The notes below the pieces were generated by a model, which was not told where the DNA came from, ran no database searches, and saw only the letters and a list, made by a program, of their open reading frames with translations. A DNA stretch of 64,000 nucleotides from Pseudomonas quercus (GTDB lineage: Bacteria > Pseudomonadota > Gammaproteobacteria > Pseudomonadales > Pseudomonadaceae): the NCBI RefSeq assembly GCF_012033695.1, contig NZ_JAAVJI010000001.1, positions 1-64,000 of the forward strand. Direction: 5' to 3'. Below, piece by piece: positions 30,145 to 43,245 of this stretch; the first letter of the stretch is position 1; the number at the start of each line of letters is the position of its first letter. Position numbers and translations under genes: made by a program.

Positions 30145-31303
30145 CGGCGAACCCCAGGCTGCCCTGTATCATCAACTGGTTGAGCAGCGTCACCGCTTCG
30201 TCGTTTTTCAGCCATGGCCCCAGGTTGGTCTGGTGCAAGGCGTCGGCAGAGCACACCAATTGCAGCAGAGGCCGCAGGTTGCCGGGCAGCAAACGGCTTT
30301 GTCCGCTGGCAAACAGCATCAGCTCGCTGCCCATTTCCGACCAGGCCAGGCGTGCGCTCGGGTTACGAATGATCACGGCACCCTGGGCCAGGGCATCAAG
30401 GAACTCGTCTTCGGCCAATTCGCTGCCGGCCACCCGTTCGGCATAGCGAGGCTCGGTCATGAACTGGCCAAACCAGGTGAGCAGCAGGCGGTCGTCGCTC
30501 ATGTGCTGGGCCAGCAGGCCTTTCAGGCGGTCCAACGCATCGTGCTGAATCTGGTTGGGGTCGGCCGCCGGTGCGATATCGGCATCACTGTAGCGCTCGT
30601 CATCAGGGATGAACTGGCTCAGGAAATCGGTGAAGTGGGTCAGTACCTCACTGGCGCTAGGGGCGCGGAAGCCGATGCTGTAGGTCATACAATCATCCAC
30701 TGCCGTGCCAAAGTGAGCCAGCCTTGGGGGCAGGTACAACATGTCGCCTGGTTCGAGCGTCCAGCTGTCGGTTTCCTCGAAGCCTGCGAGGATGCGCAGG
30801 TCGGCGTGCTCAAGCAAAGGGCTGTCCGAGTCGCACATCTGCCCCACACGCCAGGTACGCTGGCCTAGGCCCTGTAACAGGAACACATCGTAGTGATCGA
30901 AGTGCGGGCCTACGCCACCGCCGGGTGCCGCGTAGCTGATCATCACGTCGTCAATGCGCCAGGTGGGCAGGAAACGGAAGGGTTCGAGCAGGGCGCTCAC
31001 CTCTGGTACGAACTGGTCCACGGCCTGCACAAGCAGGGTCCAGTCCTTGGCGGGCAGGGTGGCGAAGGCATCCTCTGCAAAGGGCCCGCGGCGCAGCTCC
31101 CAAGGGTGCTCACCGTGTTCGAGCACAAGCCGGGACTCGATTTCGTCTTCCAGCGCCAGGCCTGCCAACTCATCAGGGCTGATGGGGTTTTCAAAGTCCG
31201 TAAACGCCTGGCGCACCAATAAAGGCTTCTTCTGCCAATAGTCGCGAAGGAATTCCTGCGCGGTCAGGCCGCCCAGCAGTTGAAGTGGTTTATTGGAAGC
31301 CAT
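30137..31303 (-). CDS. Ribosomal protein arginine hydroxylase (YcfD/RoxA-type JmjC oxygenase)
   Basis: A 388-residue cupin-fold 2-oxoglutarate/Fe(II) oxygenase. The iron triad is H134, D136 (HFDH) and H197 (LAHFG). The C-terminal part has the dimerisation and winged-helix regions of the E. coli enzyme, which hydroxylates Arg81 of ribosomal protein L16. The ATG at 31303 (MASNKP) has an AGAG site and matches the family start; the frame is open to 31414. It lies just after the purB terminator and heads a two-gene unit with the acetyltransferase. The L16 substrate is inferred from the family. Confidence 0.9.
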   Translation of the reverse strand: MASNKPLQLLGGLTAQEFLRDYWQKKPLLVRQAFTDFENPISPDELAGLALEDEIESRLVLEHGEHPWELRRGPFAEDAFATLPAKDWTLLVQAVDQFVPEVSALLEPFRFLPTWRIDDVMISYAAPGGGVGPHFDHYDVFLLQGLGQRTWRVGQMCDSDSPLLEHADLRILAGFEETDSWTLEPGDMLYLPPRLAHFGTAVDDCMTYSIGFRAPSASEVLTHFTDFLSQFIPDDERYSDADIAPAADPNQIQHDALDRLKGLLAQHMSDDRLLLTWFGQFMTEPRYAERVAGSELAEDEFLDALAQGAVIIRNPSARLAWSEMGSELMLFASGQSRLLPGNLRPLLQLVCSADALHQTNLGPWLKNDEAVTLLNQLMIQGSLGFADE

Positions 31304-31336
31304 GGTTAACTCTTTGAAAAAAGTAGAGACATTGAA

Positions 31337-31364
31337 TAAAAAACGCCCGGCCAGGCCGGGCGCT
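31337..31364 (-). terminator. purB terminator
   Basis: On the minus strand, GCGCCCGGCC, a short loop and GGCCGGGCG are followed by TTTTTTATT, a typical intrinsic terminator about 20 bases past the purB stop. Confidence 0.9.
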
Positions 31365-31379
31365 CTCGAGCCGTACAGG

Positions 31380-32807
<1,428 letters not shown>

Positions 32808-32853
32808 TCAGGCCCGCTGGCGGATCCGCCAGTGGGCGCTGTGGCCGTTACAA

Positions 32854-33480
32854 TCAGTCGTTGCCGCGAAGCAAAGGGTACAGCTCGCTGAGCAACTTGC
32901 GCCGGTAAAACAGCAGCTGCCAGCGATGCCCGCCCAACTGGCGCCACAGCCGTGCGCAACGGATGCCAGCCAGCAGCAGAGCGCGGATCTTCGAGGCGTT
33001 GTTGGGCTGCTGCAAGTGGCGCATGTCACCTTGTACCTGGATGCGCTGGCGCAAGGTGCTCAGCGTGTCCTGGTACAGGGCACCACTGGCGGCTACCACG
33101 TTTTCGTGGGCGATGCCGAAGTGCTCGACCTGTGCCTGGATCTGCGGCAGGCGTTTGCCGATGACCTCCAGCATGGCAGGGCGCTTTTCCAGCTGGCGTT
33201 CCAGGGTCACCATGGACAAGGCGTAGCGCAAGGGTTCGCGCTGCAGGCTGGCAGGGTCCCGTTCGAGGGCTGCCGCCAGGGCGCGATACCCTTCACGTAG
33301 CTGGCTGTCATTGCCGCCGAACACGTCAAGGGTGTCTTTCGGGTCGCGCACTAGCAGGGTACCCAGCATGCCGCCCAGTTCGCCTTCGGTGATCTGCCCG
33401 GTTTTCGCCAGGCGGTCCACCAGCACGGCGGCCTGGAAAACCGCACCCAGCGCCATGAGTTGTTCCTGGCGGCTGCTCAT
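32854..33480 (-). CDS. hflD: High frequency lysogenization protein HflD homologue
   Basis: A 208-residue, mostly helical, membrane-associated protein of the HflD (DUF489/YcfC) family. In E. coli it interacts with phage lambda CII; its cellular job is unclear. The start at 33480 gives the family N-terminus ([20 protein letters not shown]), while the upstream frame is inside mnmA. The ATG overlaps the mnmA stop by four bases, which reproduces the common mnmA-hflD-purB order. Confidence 0.94.
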   Translation of the reverse strand: MSSRQEQLMALGAVFQAAVLVDRLAKTGQITEGELGGMLGTLLVRDPKDTLDVFGGNDSQLREGYRALAAALERDPASLQREPLRYALSMVTLERQLEKRPAMLEVIGKRLPQIQAQVEHFGIAHENVVAASGALYQDTLSTLRQRIQVQGDMRHLQQPNNASKIRALLLAGIRCARLWRQLGGHRWQLLFYRRKLLSELYPLLRGND

Positions 33481-34622
33481 GCTGCCGCACTCTGCTGTGC
33501 GGCAGACTGAACCGTTTCGATCACGCCGCCACCCAGGCAAATCTCACCGTCATAGAACACTACCGATTGGCCGGGCGTGACCGCACGCTGTGGCTCATCG
33601 AAGGTTACGGTGTAGCCATGGGCGCCCAGCGTCAGTGTGCAAGGCTGGTCGGCCTGGCGGTAGCGCACCTTGGCCGTGAGGCGGCGGGGGCTGGAAAGGT
33701 CCACAGGGTTGACCCAGAAAATAGCCGACGCCTGCAATGATTCTGCAAACAGCCAAGGGTGGTCGTTGCCTTGGCCTACGATCAACTCATTGGTGGACAA
33801 GTCCTTGGCCAGCACGTACCAGGGCTCATCGCCTGCACCTTGAAGGCCGCCGATGCCCAGACCTTGCCGCTGGCCAATGGTGTGGTACATCAACCCGTGA
33901 TGGCGGCCGATCACGTCCCCGGCGGTCGTCTTGATCTCGCCAGGCTGCGCAGGCAGGTATTGCTTGAGGAAATCGCTGAAGCGGCGCTCGCCTATAAAGC
34001 AGATACCAGTGGAATCCTTTTTCTTTGCGGTGGCCAGCCCGTGCAGGTCGGCAATGGCACGAACCTCGGGTTTTTCCAGCTCGCCCACCGGGAACAGCGT
34101 GCGAGCAATCTGCTCGCCGCCTACAGCATGGAGGAAATAGCTTTGGTCCTTGTTCGGGTCCAGGCCCTTGAGCAGCTCGGTCACGCCGTCCCGATCCCGT
34201 CGCCGCACATAGTGCCCCGTGGCGATCAGGTCTGCGCCCAGGCTCAGGGCATAGTCCAGGAAGGCCTTGAACTTGATTTCCCGGTTGCAGAGGATGTCCG
34301 GGTTAGGGGTGCGCCCTGCCTTGTATTCGGCCAGAAAGTGCTCGAACACGTTATCCCAGTATTCGGCTGCGAAGTTGGCGGTATGCAGCGCGATACCGAG
34401 CCTGTCGCACACGGCCTGGGCATCGGCCAGGTCCTCGCGGGCAGTACAGTACTCGGTACCGTCGTCTTCTTCCCAGTTCTTCATGAACAGGCCTTCTACC
34501 TGAAAACCTTGTTGCAGCAGAAGCAGGGCGGAAACGGACGAATCGACGCCGCCGGACATGCCGACGATCACGCGCGTATTACGAGGATCCTTGTAGGGAT
34601 CGGAGAGGGCAGGCTCACGCAT
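33477..34622 (-). CDS. mnmA: tRNA-specific 2-thiouridylase MnmA
   Basis: A 381-residue enzyme that puts sulfur on U34 of tRNA-Lys, -Glu and -Gln. The ATP PP-loop motif GMSGGVDSS is near residues 21-29. The two catalytic cysteines are in [12 protein letters not shown] and [12 protein letters not shown]. The start at 34622 (MREPALS) fits the Pseudomonas protein, though the ribosome site is weak; the longer frame to 34811 overlaps the NUDIX gene. It receives sulfur from TusE, whose genes are at 52118-53496 in this window. Confidence 0.95.
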   Translation of the reverse strand: MREPALSDPYKDPRNTRVIVGMSGGVDSSVSALLLLQQGFQVEGLFMKNWEEDDGTEYCTAREDLADAQAVCDRLGIALHTANFAAEYWDNVFEHFLAEYKAGRTPNPDILCNREIKFKAFLDYALSLGADLIATGHYVRRRDRDGVTELLKGLDPNKDQSYFLHAVGGEQIARTLFPVGELEKPEVRAIADLHGLATAKKKDSTGICFIGERRFSDFLKQYLPAQPGEIKTTAGDVIGRHHGLMYHTIGQRQGLGIGGLQGAGDEPWYVLAKDLSTNELIVGQGNDHPWLFAESLQASAIFWVNPVDLSSPRRLTAKVRYRQADQPCTLTLGAHGYTVTFDEPQRAVTPGQSVVFYDGEICLGGGVIETVQSAAQQSAAA

Positions 34623-34690
34623 GGGCTTGGGAACATTCTGGTGAAAAGCGCGACATTCTAGCAGGCCCGGGCCGCGCTGGGAAAAGGGTG

Positions 34691-35131
34691 TTAGTCGCGA
34701 ACAACGTCCAGCGGATAAACCGGGCCTGCCAGGTAATCGTCCAGGCAGCGCAGCACCAGGTCGCTGCGCCAGCGGGCCGGGTCTGCCGCCACTGCATCCC
34801 GAGTCAGCCAATGGGTGGCAGTAATATCGCGGTCCAGCGGGTGATCGTGCCGCCGCAACGGGCGGGCGCTGAAGCAGACGCGTTGGTAGGTCACACCGTT
34901 GTGGGGGGCCGTATACAGGTAAATGCCTACAACACCGGTTAGCTCGACCTCCCAGGCGGTTTCCTCACGGGTTTCGCGCAACGCCGCCTCGCGCAGGGTT
35001 TCGCCTTTTTCAAAGTGGCCAGCGGGCTGGTTGAGCACCAAGCGGCCACCTTTATGTTCTTCCACGAAAAGGAAGCGCCCCTCGTCGTCTTCGATTACCG
35101 TCGCAACGGTGATATGGGGTTGCCAGGTCAT
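34691..35131 (-). CDS. NUDIX hydrolase (NudJ-like phosphatase)
   Basis: A 146-residue NUDIX protein. The box reads [23 protein letters not shown], matching GX5EX7REUXEE except that the final conserved Gly is Ala. It resembles E. coli NudJ, which acts on thiamine pyrimidine pyrophosphates and nucleoside di/triphosphates. The position immediately before mnmA is the same as in other gammaproteobacteria. Exact substrate not known. Confidence 0.88.
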   Translation of the reverse strand: MTWQPHITVATVIEDDEGRFLFVEEHKGGRLVLNQPAGHFEKGETLREAALRETREETAWEVELTGVVGIYLYTAPHNGVTYQRVCFSARPLRRHDHPLDRDITATHWLTRDAVAADPARWRSDLVLRCLDDYLAGPVYPLDVVRD

Positions 35132-35152
35132 AAGAAATCCAAAAGGTTGGAA

Positions 35153-35184
35153 AATAAAAAACCCCGGCCTGGGCCGGGGCTGAA
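35153..35184 (-). terminator. idh terminator
   Basis: On the minus strand, AGCCCCGGCC, a two-to-three base loop and GGCCGGGGTTTTTTATTTTC form a strong intrinsic terminator a few bases past the isocitrate dehydrogenase stop at 35192, just before the NUDIX gene start. Confidence 0.92.
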
Positions 35185-35191
35185 ACGCGTT

Positions 35192-37423
<2,232 letters not shown>

Positions 37424-37694
37424 TTAACTCTCTGTTTTGCTGAGCATGCTAAGCATCTCGTTGCGCGGGATAGGCGCTTTCGGCGTAAGTGATGCGACGA
37501 AAGTCGAGAGGCCGTGCGGTGATGTTGGGTGCATCAGTCGAGCGTCAAACGGCCGGGCCAAGGTACGGGCCCGAACGGGTTCACGTTTACCGGTGGCGAC
37601 ACTTGCATAGGGTAAGGCGCCGCTATGACTCCATGGTCACCGGCGGAGTATATCAAACCCGTGGAAAGGCGCACCTAGGTTCGGCACAGTGCCT

Positions 37695-37716
37695 GGGAGG
37701 GGGGGGCAGGGAGGGG
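37695..37716 (+). repeat. Potential G-quadruplex motif
   Basis: Four plus-strand G-runs of 3, 8, 3 and 4 bases are separated by one or two bases (37695-37697, 37699-37706, 37709-37711, 37713-37716), satisfying the usual G3+N1-7 four-run rule. It lies about 280 bases upstream of idh and about 60 bases past cspD, on the template side for both. Confidence 0.6.
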
Positions 37717-37728
37717 AAAGCGAAGAAG

Positions 37729-37757
37729 GACTGGCCACCCCGGAGGGGTAACCAGTC
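37729..37757 (-). terminator. Probable cspD terminator
   Basis: GACTGGCCACCCC and GGGGTAACCAGTC can pair with a small internal mismatch around a three-base loop, 19 bases beyond the cspD stop. On the minus strand it is followed by a pyrimidine-rich but not pure U-tract, so strength is uncertain. Confidence 0.55.
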
Positions 37758-37775
37758 ACCGGGTAAGGCGCTGCG

Positions 37776-38027
37776 TCAGGCGTGCGAAGTTGAAGACGCG
37801 GGGGTGGAGAGGGTAGCCGTCTCGGTTACCGATGAAATGTCCACGGCGTGCATGCCCTTGGGACCTTGAATGATATTGAATTTAACGGGTTGCCCTGCCT
37901 TGAGCGTTTTGTAGCCTTCCATTTTGATGGCCGAGAAATGGGCGAACAGATCCTCGTCCTTCCCGTCCTCGATGATGAACCCGAACCCCTTAGCATTGTT
38001 GAACCACTTGACTTTACCGCTTGCCAT
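37776..38027 (-). CDS. cspD: Cold-shock-like protein CspD
   Basis: An 83-residue single cold-shock domain that binds single-stranded nucleic acid. The RNP1 motif reads KGFGFI and RNP2 is in DLFAHFS. A short Ser/Thr/Ala-rich tail follows (about 70-83). The ATG at 38027 is chosen because GAGGG lies eight bases upstream; another ATG at 38033 is too near that site. In E. coli CspD is a stationary-phase replication inhibitor next to clpS, and the divergent position relative to clpS is conserved here. Confidence 0.93.
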   Translation of the reverse strand: MASGKVKWFNNAKGFGFIIEDGKDEDLFAHFSAIKMEGYKTLKAGQPVKFNIIQGPKGMHAVDISSVTETATLSTPASSTSHA

Positions 38028-38252
38028 ACTCATATCCCTCTGCAAAGGACCCCATCTCTGGAGTATCATCCACCGCGGTTCACGCATCGGCCGAAAAATT
38101 AATTTGACTGTGCGGACCTTTCTTACCCAATGTGGGCTCTACTGTTTGTAACACCGTTTTGCCGATAGTCAAGGTCATGCGGCGGCCGAGTATCATTCTG
38201 GACACACGTCTAACCACACACCTTCACTCGCCTAACGACGAACACTTCCGAA

Positions 38253-38660
38253 ATGCATGCAATCAATCATATTCGACTAACCTTCAAGCAGGAACGGCCA
38301 GGCCTTGATCAGCCTCGGTCAGGCAGGCTCGGCCCGGACGACGCTGCTCCTCTGGATGATGATTCAGCAGGCGTGGCGTTGCAGGAGTCCAAGCCGGCGC
38401 TGCAGGCGCCGCCGATGTATAAGGTGGTGCTGTTCAACGACGATTACACCCCGATGGATTTCGTGGTAGAGGTGCTGGAGCTGTTCTTCAACCTGAATCG
38501 CGAGCTGGCGACCAAGGTGATGCTGGCGGTACATACGGAAGGGCGTGCAGTCTGCGGGCTGTACACCAGGGACATCGCGGAAACGAAGGCCATGCAGGTC
38601 AATCAACACGCCAGGGACAGCCAGCATCCGCTACTCTGTGAAATCGAGAAGGACGGTTGA
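38253..38660 (+). CDS. clpS: ATP-dependent Clp protease adaptor ClpS
   Basis: A 135-residue adaptor that delivers N-degron substrates to ClpAP. The core motifs are present: [17 protein letters not shown] (residues binding the N-terminal amino acid), the HTEGRAVCG loop and the C-terminal HPLLCEIE. The N-terminal extension, about residues 1-53, is longer than the Pseudomonas forms I know (about 120 residues total), with an added acidic stretch. It is 30 bases upstream of clpA, in the same direction, so probably one operon. Confidence 0.95.
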   Translation: MHAINHIRLTFKQERPGLDQPRSGRLGPDDAAPLDDDSAGVALQESKPALQAPPMYKVVLFNDDYTPMDFVVEVLELFFNLNRELATKVMLAVHTEGRAVCGLYTRDIAETKAMQVNQHARDSQHPLLCEIEKDG

Positions 38661-38690
38661 ATCCGGCCACTTGGGTTATGAGGTGAAGCA

Positions 38691-40961
38691 ATGTTAAACC
38701 GCGAGCTCGAAGTCACCCTCAATCTGGCCTTCAAGGAAGCTCGGTCGAAACGTCATGAATTCATGACGGTCGAGCACCTTTTGCTGGCCCTATTGGACAA
38801 TGAAGCCGCCGCTACCGTGTTACGGGCATGCGGTGCCAACCTTGATAAGCTCAAGCATGACCTTCAGGAGTTCATAGACTCCACCACGCCATTGATCCCT
38901 GTTCATGATGAAGATCGCGAAACCCAGCCCACGCTGGGGTTCCAGCGCGTGCTTCAGCGTGCAGTGTTCCACGTTCAGAGCTCCGGCAAGCGGGAAGTGA
39001 CTGGCGCCAACGTGCTTGTCGCCATCTTCAGCGAGCAGGAAAGCCAAGCCGTATTTCTGCTCAAGCAGCAGAGCGTTGCTCGCATTGACGTTGTGAATTA
39101 CATCGCTCACGGTATTTCCAAGGTGCCTGGGCATGGTGAACAGTCCGAGGGTGAGCAGGAAATGCAGGATGAGGAAGGTGGAGAGTCTTCGTCATCCAGC
39201 AACCCGCTCGATGCCTACGCCAGCAACCTGAACGAGCTGGCTCGTCAGGGCCGTATCGACCCCTTGGTGGGCCGTGAAACCGAAGTTGAACGCGTTGCAC
39301 AGATCCTGGCGCGGCGGCGTAAGAACAATCCGCTGCTGGTGGGCGAGGCGGGGGTGGGTAAAACCGCCATTGCCGAAGGCCTGGCAAAGCGCATCGTAGA
39401 CAGCCAGGTGCCAGACCTGCTCGCCAATAGCGTGGTGTACTCCCTTGACCTGGGCGCGCTGCTTGCCGGCACCAAATACCGCGGCGATTTCGAGAAGCGC
39501 TTCAAGGCCTTGCTGGGCGAGTTGCGCAAACGCCCTCAAGCCATCCTGTTCATCGATGAAATTCACACCATCATCGGCGCGGGTGCTGCTTCGGGTGGGG
39601 TAATGGATGCCTCCAACCTGCTCAAGCCGCTGCTGTCATCGGGTGAAATCCGTTGCATCGGTTCAACCACTTTCCAGGAATTCCGTGGGATCTTCGAAAA
39701 AGATCGCGCACTGGCACGCCGTTTTCAGAAGGTCGACGTCAGCGAGCCTTCGGTTGAAGACACCATCGGCATCCTGCGGGGGCTCAAGAACCGTTTCGAA
39801 CAGCATCACAGCATCGAGTACAGCGATGAGTCCCTTCGCGCTGCTGCAGAGCTGGCCTCGCGCTACATCAATGATCGTCACATGCCTGACAAGGCCATCG
39901 ACGTTATCGATGAAGCGGGTGCCTACCAGCGCCTGCAACCGGTGGAGGCGCGTGTCAAGCGCATCGACGTAGCGCAGGTTGAAGACATCATTGCCAAGAT
40001 TGCACGCATCCCCCCAAAACACGTCAGCACGTCCGACAAAGAATTGTTGCGCAACCTGGAGCGTGACCTGAAGTTGACCGTGTTCGGTCAGGATGCGGCC
40101 ATCGACTCGCTGTCGACCGCCATCAAGCTCTCTCGGGCCGGCCTCAAGGCACCTGACAAGCCTGTCGGTTCGTTCCTGTTCGCAGGCCCGACCGGTGTGG
40201 GCAAGACGGAAGCGGCACGCCAGTTGGCCAAGGCGCTGGGGATTGAGCTGGTGCGGTTCGACATGTCTGAATACATGGAGCGCCATACAGTGTCACGCCT
40301 GATTGGTGCCCCGCCGGGTTATGTAGGGTTCGACCAAGGTGGCCTCTTGACAGAAGCCATCACCAAGCAGCCTCACTGTGTGTTGCTGTTGGATGAGATC
40401 GAAAAGGCTCACCCGGAAGTGTTCAACCTGTTGCTGCAGGTCATGGACCACGGCACGCTCACGGATAACAACGGCCGCAAGGCGGACTTCCGTAACGTCA
40501 TCCTGATCATGACCACCAACGCGGGCGCCGAAACGGCTGCACGGGCGTCCATTGGCTTCACCCACCAGGATCATTCTTCCGATGCCATGGAAGTGATCCG
40601 CAAGAGCTTCACACCTGAGTTCCGCAACCGCCTGGATACCATCATTCAGTTTGGCCGCTTGAGTCACGAGGTTATCAAAAGCATCGTTGACAAGTTCCTT
40701 ACCGAACTTCAAGCCCAGCTGGAAGACAAGCGGGTACTGCTGGAGGTCTCTGAGGCTGCTCGTAGCTGGCTGGCTGCCAGTGGCTATGATGTTCAGATGG
40801 GTGCTCGCCCAATGGCAAGGCTTATCCAGGACAAGATCAAGCGGCCCCTGGCCGAGGAAATCCTGTTCGGTGAGCTTGCAGAGCATGGGGGTGTTGTTCA
40901 CATCGATGTCAAGGAAGGCGAAATGACCTTCGACTTCGAGACAACGGTGGAAATGGCCTGA
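38691..40961 (+). CDS. clpA: ATP-dependent Clp protease ATP-binding subunit ClpA
   Basis: A 756-residue AAA+ unfoldase that works with ClpP and ClpS. Two N-terminal Clp repeats (about 1-145) bind ClpS. D1 has Walker [10 protein letters not shown] and D2 has GPTGVGKTE; the two Walker B motifs are in ILFIDEIHT and [13 protein letters not shown]. The ClpP-docking IGF loop is in ARASIGFTH. It starts with a close ribosome site (AGGTG) after clpS and ends before the terminator at 41016. Confidence 0.97.
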   Translation: MLNRELEVTLNLAFKEARSKRHEFMTVEHLLLALLDNEAAATVLRACGANLDKLKHDLQEFIDSTTPLIPVHDEDRETQPTLGFQRVLQRAVFHVQSSGKREVTGANVLVAIFSEQESQAVFLLKQQSVARIDVVNYIAHGISKVPGHGEQSEGEQEMQDEEGGESSSSSNPLDAYASNLNELARQGRIDPLVGRETEVERVAQILARRRKNNPLLVGEAGVGKTAIAEGLAKRIVDSQVPDLLANSVVYSLDLGALLAGTKYRGDFEKRFKALLGELRKRPQAILFIDEIHTIIGAGAASGGVMDASNLLKPLLSSGEIRCIGSTTFQEFRGIFEKDRALARRFQKVDVSEPSVEDTIGILRGLKNRFEQHHSIEYSDESLRAAAELASRYINDRHMPDKAIDVIDEAGAYQRLQPVEARVKRIDVAQVEDIIAKIARIPPKHVSTSDKELLRNLERDLKLTVFGQDAAIDSLSTAIKLSRAGLKAPDKPVGSFLFAGPTGVGKTEAARQLAKALGIELVRFDMSEYMERHTVSRLIGAPPGYVGFDQGGLLTEAITKQPHCVLLLDEIEKAHPEVFNLLLQVMDHGTLTDNNGRKADFRNVILIMTTNAGAETAARASIGFTHQDHSSDAMEVIRKSFTPEFRNRLDTIIQFGRLSHEVIKSIVDKFLTELQAQLEDKRVLLEVSEAARSWLAASGYDVQMGARPMARLIQDKIKRPLAEEILFGELAEHGGVVHIDVKEGEMTFDFETTVEMA

Positions 40962-41015
40962 CCCACAGGCGCTGGAGGTTTACTCCGGCGCCTGTACTTT
41001 TTCCAGGTGCAAACG

Positions 41016-41050
41016 AAAAGCCCGGCTGTTATTGCCGGGCTTTTTCGTTT
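41016..41050. terminator. Bidirectional terminator between clpA and infA
   Basis: AACGAAAAGCCCGGC and GCCGGGCTTTTTCGTT pair around a seven-base loop, giving an A-run on one side and a T-run on the other. It serves the convergent genes clpA and infA. Confidence 0.92.
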
Positions 41051-41059
41051 TTGAGCGTG

Positions 41060-41278
41060 TCAGCGAGCGCGGTAGGTGATCCGGCCCTTGCTCAAATCGT
41101 AGGGGGTAAGTTCCACACGGACTTTATCGCCAGTAAGGATTCGGATGTAGTTCTTGCGCATTTTTCCAGAAATATGCGCGGTAACGACGTGCCCGTTTTC
41201 CAACTCCACGCGGAACATGGTGTTGGGCAGGGTGTCGACGACAGTGCCTTCCATTTCGAAGCTGTCTTCTTTCGACAT
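41060..41278 (-). CDS. infA: Translation initiation factor IF-1
   Basis: A 72-residue S1/OB-fold factor that sits in the ribosomal A site during initiation. The sequence is the standard IF-1 from MSKED to GRITYRAR, with the [18 protein letters not shown] segment. Its location between clpA and the aminoacyl-transferase genes is conserved among pseudomonads. Confidence 0.98.
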
Positions 41279-41377
41279 GCAGTAAAGCCCTCGGTATCCA
41301 GTAAGTGGCCCGGTGCAACTGCGCCAGGCAAAACCGGCGCATAGTGTGCCCGAAAAACAGACCGTGCGCCACGGGCT

Positions 41378-42085
41378 TCAGTTCAGCAGCACCCACCTTT
41401 GATTTATCAGCAGCTCGATAGGCCGGTATTGGGTCTTGTAATTCATTTTTTTGCAGTTCTTGATCCAATACCCCAAGTACACAGCATTCAATTCCAGGCG
41501 TAGCGCTTCACCGATTTGCCACAAAATGGCGAAACGCCCAAGGCTCCTGCGTTCCTCCTCAGGTTCGTAGAAGGTGTAGACCGCCGACAGCCCATTGGGC
41601 AAGAGGTCAGTGACGGCCACTGCAAGCAGGCGCTCACCTGCACGGAACTCGTAGAAGCGGGAAAAAGGCAGGTCGCGCACCAGGAACGTCGCAAATTGAT
41701 CACGGCTAGGCGGGTACATGTCTCCGTCCGAATGGCGCTGCTCGATATAGCGCCTGTACAGGTCGAAATACTCTTCTGTGTACCGGGGGCGGGCAGCCGT
41801 CACTTGAAGGTCGGCATTACGTTTGAAAATACGTTTTTGCTGGCGGCTGGGCTGAAAGCGCACGACCGGGATGCGGGCAGGAACACAGGCATTGCAGCGC
41901 TGGCAGTGAGGGCGGTACAGGTGGTCCCCACTTCGCCTGAAGCCGAGCTCCGACAAGTCGGCATACAGGCCCGTGTCCATCGGCTGGCTGGGGTCCAGAA
42001 ACAATGTGGTTGCCTGTTCATCCGGCAGGTAGCTGCAGGTGTGAGGTTGAGTGGCATAAAACTTCAAGCGCGCCAACTCGGTCAT
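41378..42085 (-). CDS. bpt: Aspartate/glutamate leucyltransferase (Bpt/Ate)
   Basis: A 235-residue aminoacyl-tRNA-protein transferase of the bacterial R-transferase-like (Bpt) type, which adds leucine to proteins starting with Asp or Glu and so creates substrates for ClpS. The N-terminal [16 protein letters not shown] and [15 protein letters not shown] regions (Cys-rich) and the ATE C-terminal domain ([20 protein letters not shown]) are clear. The ATG at 42085 has AGAGGG seven bases upstream; the slightly longer frame begins with TTG. Reaction specificity is inferred from the bacterial family. Confidence 0.93.
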   Translation of the reverse strand: MTELARLKFYATQPHTCSYLPDEQATTLFLDPSQPMDTGLYADLSELGFRRSGDHLYRPHCQRCNACVPARIPVVRFQPSRQQKRIFKRNADLQVTAARPRYTEEYFDLYRRYIEQRHSDGDMYPPSRDQFATFLVRDLPFSRFYEFRAGERLLAVAVTDLLPNGLSAVYTFYEPEEERRSLGRFAILWQIGEALRLELNAVYLGYWIKNCKKMNYKTQYRPIELLINQRWVLLN

Positions 42086-42142
42086 GGCCAACCCTCTTTA
42101 TGAGCTTACAGGTGGAGTGTAAGCCAGCGCAGAGCAACTCGC

Positions 42143-42823
42143 CTACCTGGCCCAACAGACCGCGGCTGGAGCATCAAGATAGGTATCGAGGTACTGTGCG
42201 AATGCTGAGCGGCTGATTTCCCTTGCACCCAAGCTCTCCAGGTGACGGGTATGCATCTGGCAGTCGATCAATACAAAGCCGGCCTGTTGAAGATGCTCCA
42301 CCAGCGTAACGAAAGCCACTTTCGAAGCCTCCGTTACTCGGCTGAACATGGACTCTCCAAAAAACAGCCGCCCCATGGCGATGCCATACAGCCCTCCCAC
42401 CAATTCATCGCCCTGCCAGGCTTCTACACTATGGGCGATCCCGCGCCCATGCAGGTCTACGTAGGCCTGTTCAACGGCAGGTGTAATCCAGGTGCCCTGA
42501 GCATAGGCGCGTGGCGCAGCGCACGCACGGATCACGGCGGGGAAGTCCTTATCAAGTGTCACCTTGAATCGTTCTTCGCGTATTACCTTTCGCAGGCTGC
42601 GCGATACGTGGAGCGCTTCCGGCAGCAACACCATGCGTGGGTCTGGGGACCACCACAACACCGGCTGGCCTTGTTCATACCAAGGGAAGCAGCCATGTCT
42701 ATAGGCCGCTATCAGGCGCTCAGGGCTTAGATCACCTCCAGCGGCCAGCAGGCCGTTTGGGTCGCGCAGGGCGCGATCAAGGGGAGGAAAGGTAAGATCG
42801 TCTCGGGTAAGCCAGGTCAGCAT
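42143..42823 (-). CDS. aat: Leucyl/phenylalanyl-tRNA-protein transferase
   Basis: A 226-residue transferase that adds Leu or Phe to N-terminal Arg/Lys, making ClpS-recognised N-degrons. Conserved segments include [34 protein letters not shown], the WWSPDPR loop and [19 protein letters not shown]. The frame is open to 42946; the ATG at 42823 (MLTWL) gives the family start. It lies directly upstream of bpt and probably forms a unit with it. Confidence 0.95.
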   Translation of the reverse strand: MLTWLTRDDLTFPPLDRALRDPNGLLAAGGDLSPERLIAAYRHGCFPWYEQGQPVLWWSPDPRMVLLPEALHVSRSLRKVIREERFKVTLDKDFPAVIRACAAPRAYAQGTWITPAVEQAYVDLHGRGIAHSVEAWQGDELVGGLYGIAMGRLFFGESMFSRVTEASKVAFVTLVEHLQQAGFVLIDCQMHTRHLESLGAREISRSAFAQYLDTYLDAPAAVCWAR

Positions 42824-43245
42824 GGTGGGGCTGTAACAATGGTCGACAAGGGAGGAGGGCAGTATTGCGCCAACCAAGTGCCAGCGTCGACGGTGGCCAT
42901 TTGCCGGGTGAGCATCGAGAGGTGCTAAGGGGCGGCTGTTTTGCATGGCCGGAAGGCACAGGGAACCGGGCCGGATGAAACAAGTCCATGAAGCTTCGCG
43001 CAGTTGCGCAATTTATTCACTTAAGCCTTTGTCAGCACAGGTAAAGCGTGGTGAAATCGAGGCCTACCTCATTGCCTTGTAAAGTGGCTTACGCCCTGGG
43101 CTGAACGCCCGTCAGCGCGCCTGTGAGGTAGCCAATGGCCACCCTATGACATTGGTACTGTAAATCCGTACAATAGTCGGCCATGAACGGAACCGGCCGC
43201 GATACAGCCCTCTGATCGCGCGCCCCGCGCAGGAAAGAATGCGTT
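42824..43245. other. Intergenic stretch between aat and ftsK
   Basis: About 420 bases between divergent genes without a supported gene. It holds the candidate ftsK promoter and LexA-like site at 43146-43174. In P. aeruginosa a thioredoxin reductase gene (trxB1) lies between ftsK and aat; nothing like it is seen here. Confidence 0.6.
43146..43174 (+). promoter_or_regulatory. Candidate ftsK promoter with LexA-like site
   Basis: ATGACA (43146-43151) and TACAAT (43169-43174) are 17 bases apart and each match the sigma70 consensus in five of six bases. CTGT (43158-43161), eight bases and ACAA (43170-43173) overlap the -10 and differ from the LexA pattern CTGT-N8-ACAG by one base. The ftsK start is about 70 bases downstream. 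E. coli ftsK is known to be SOS-inducible, which makes LexA control plausible. Confidence 0.5.
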
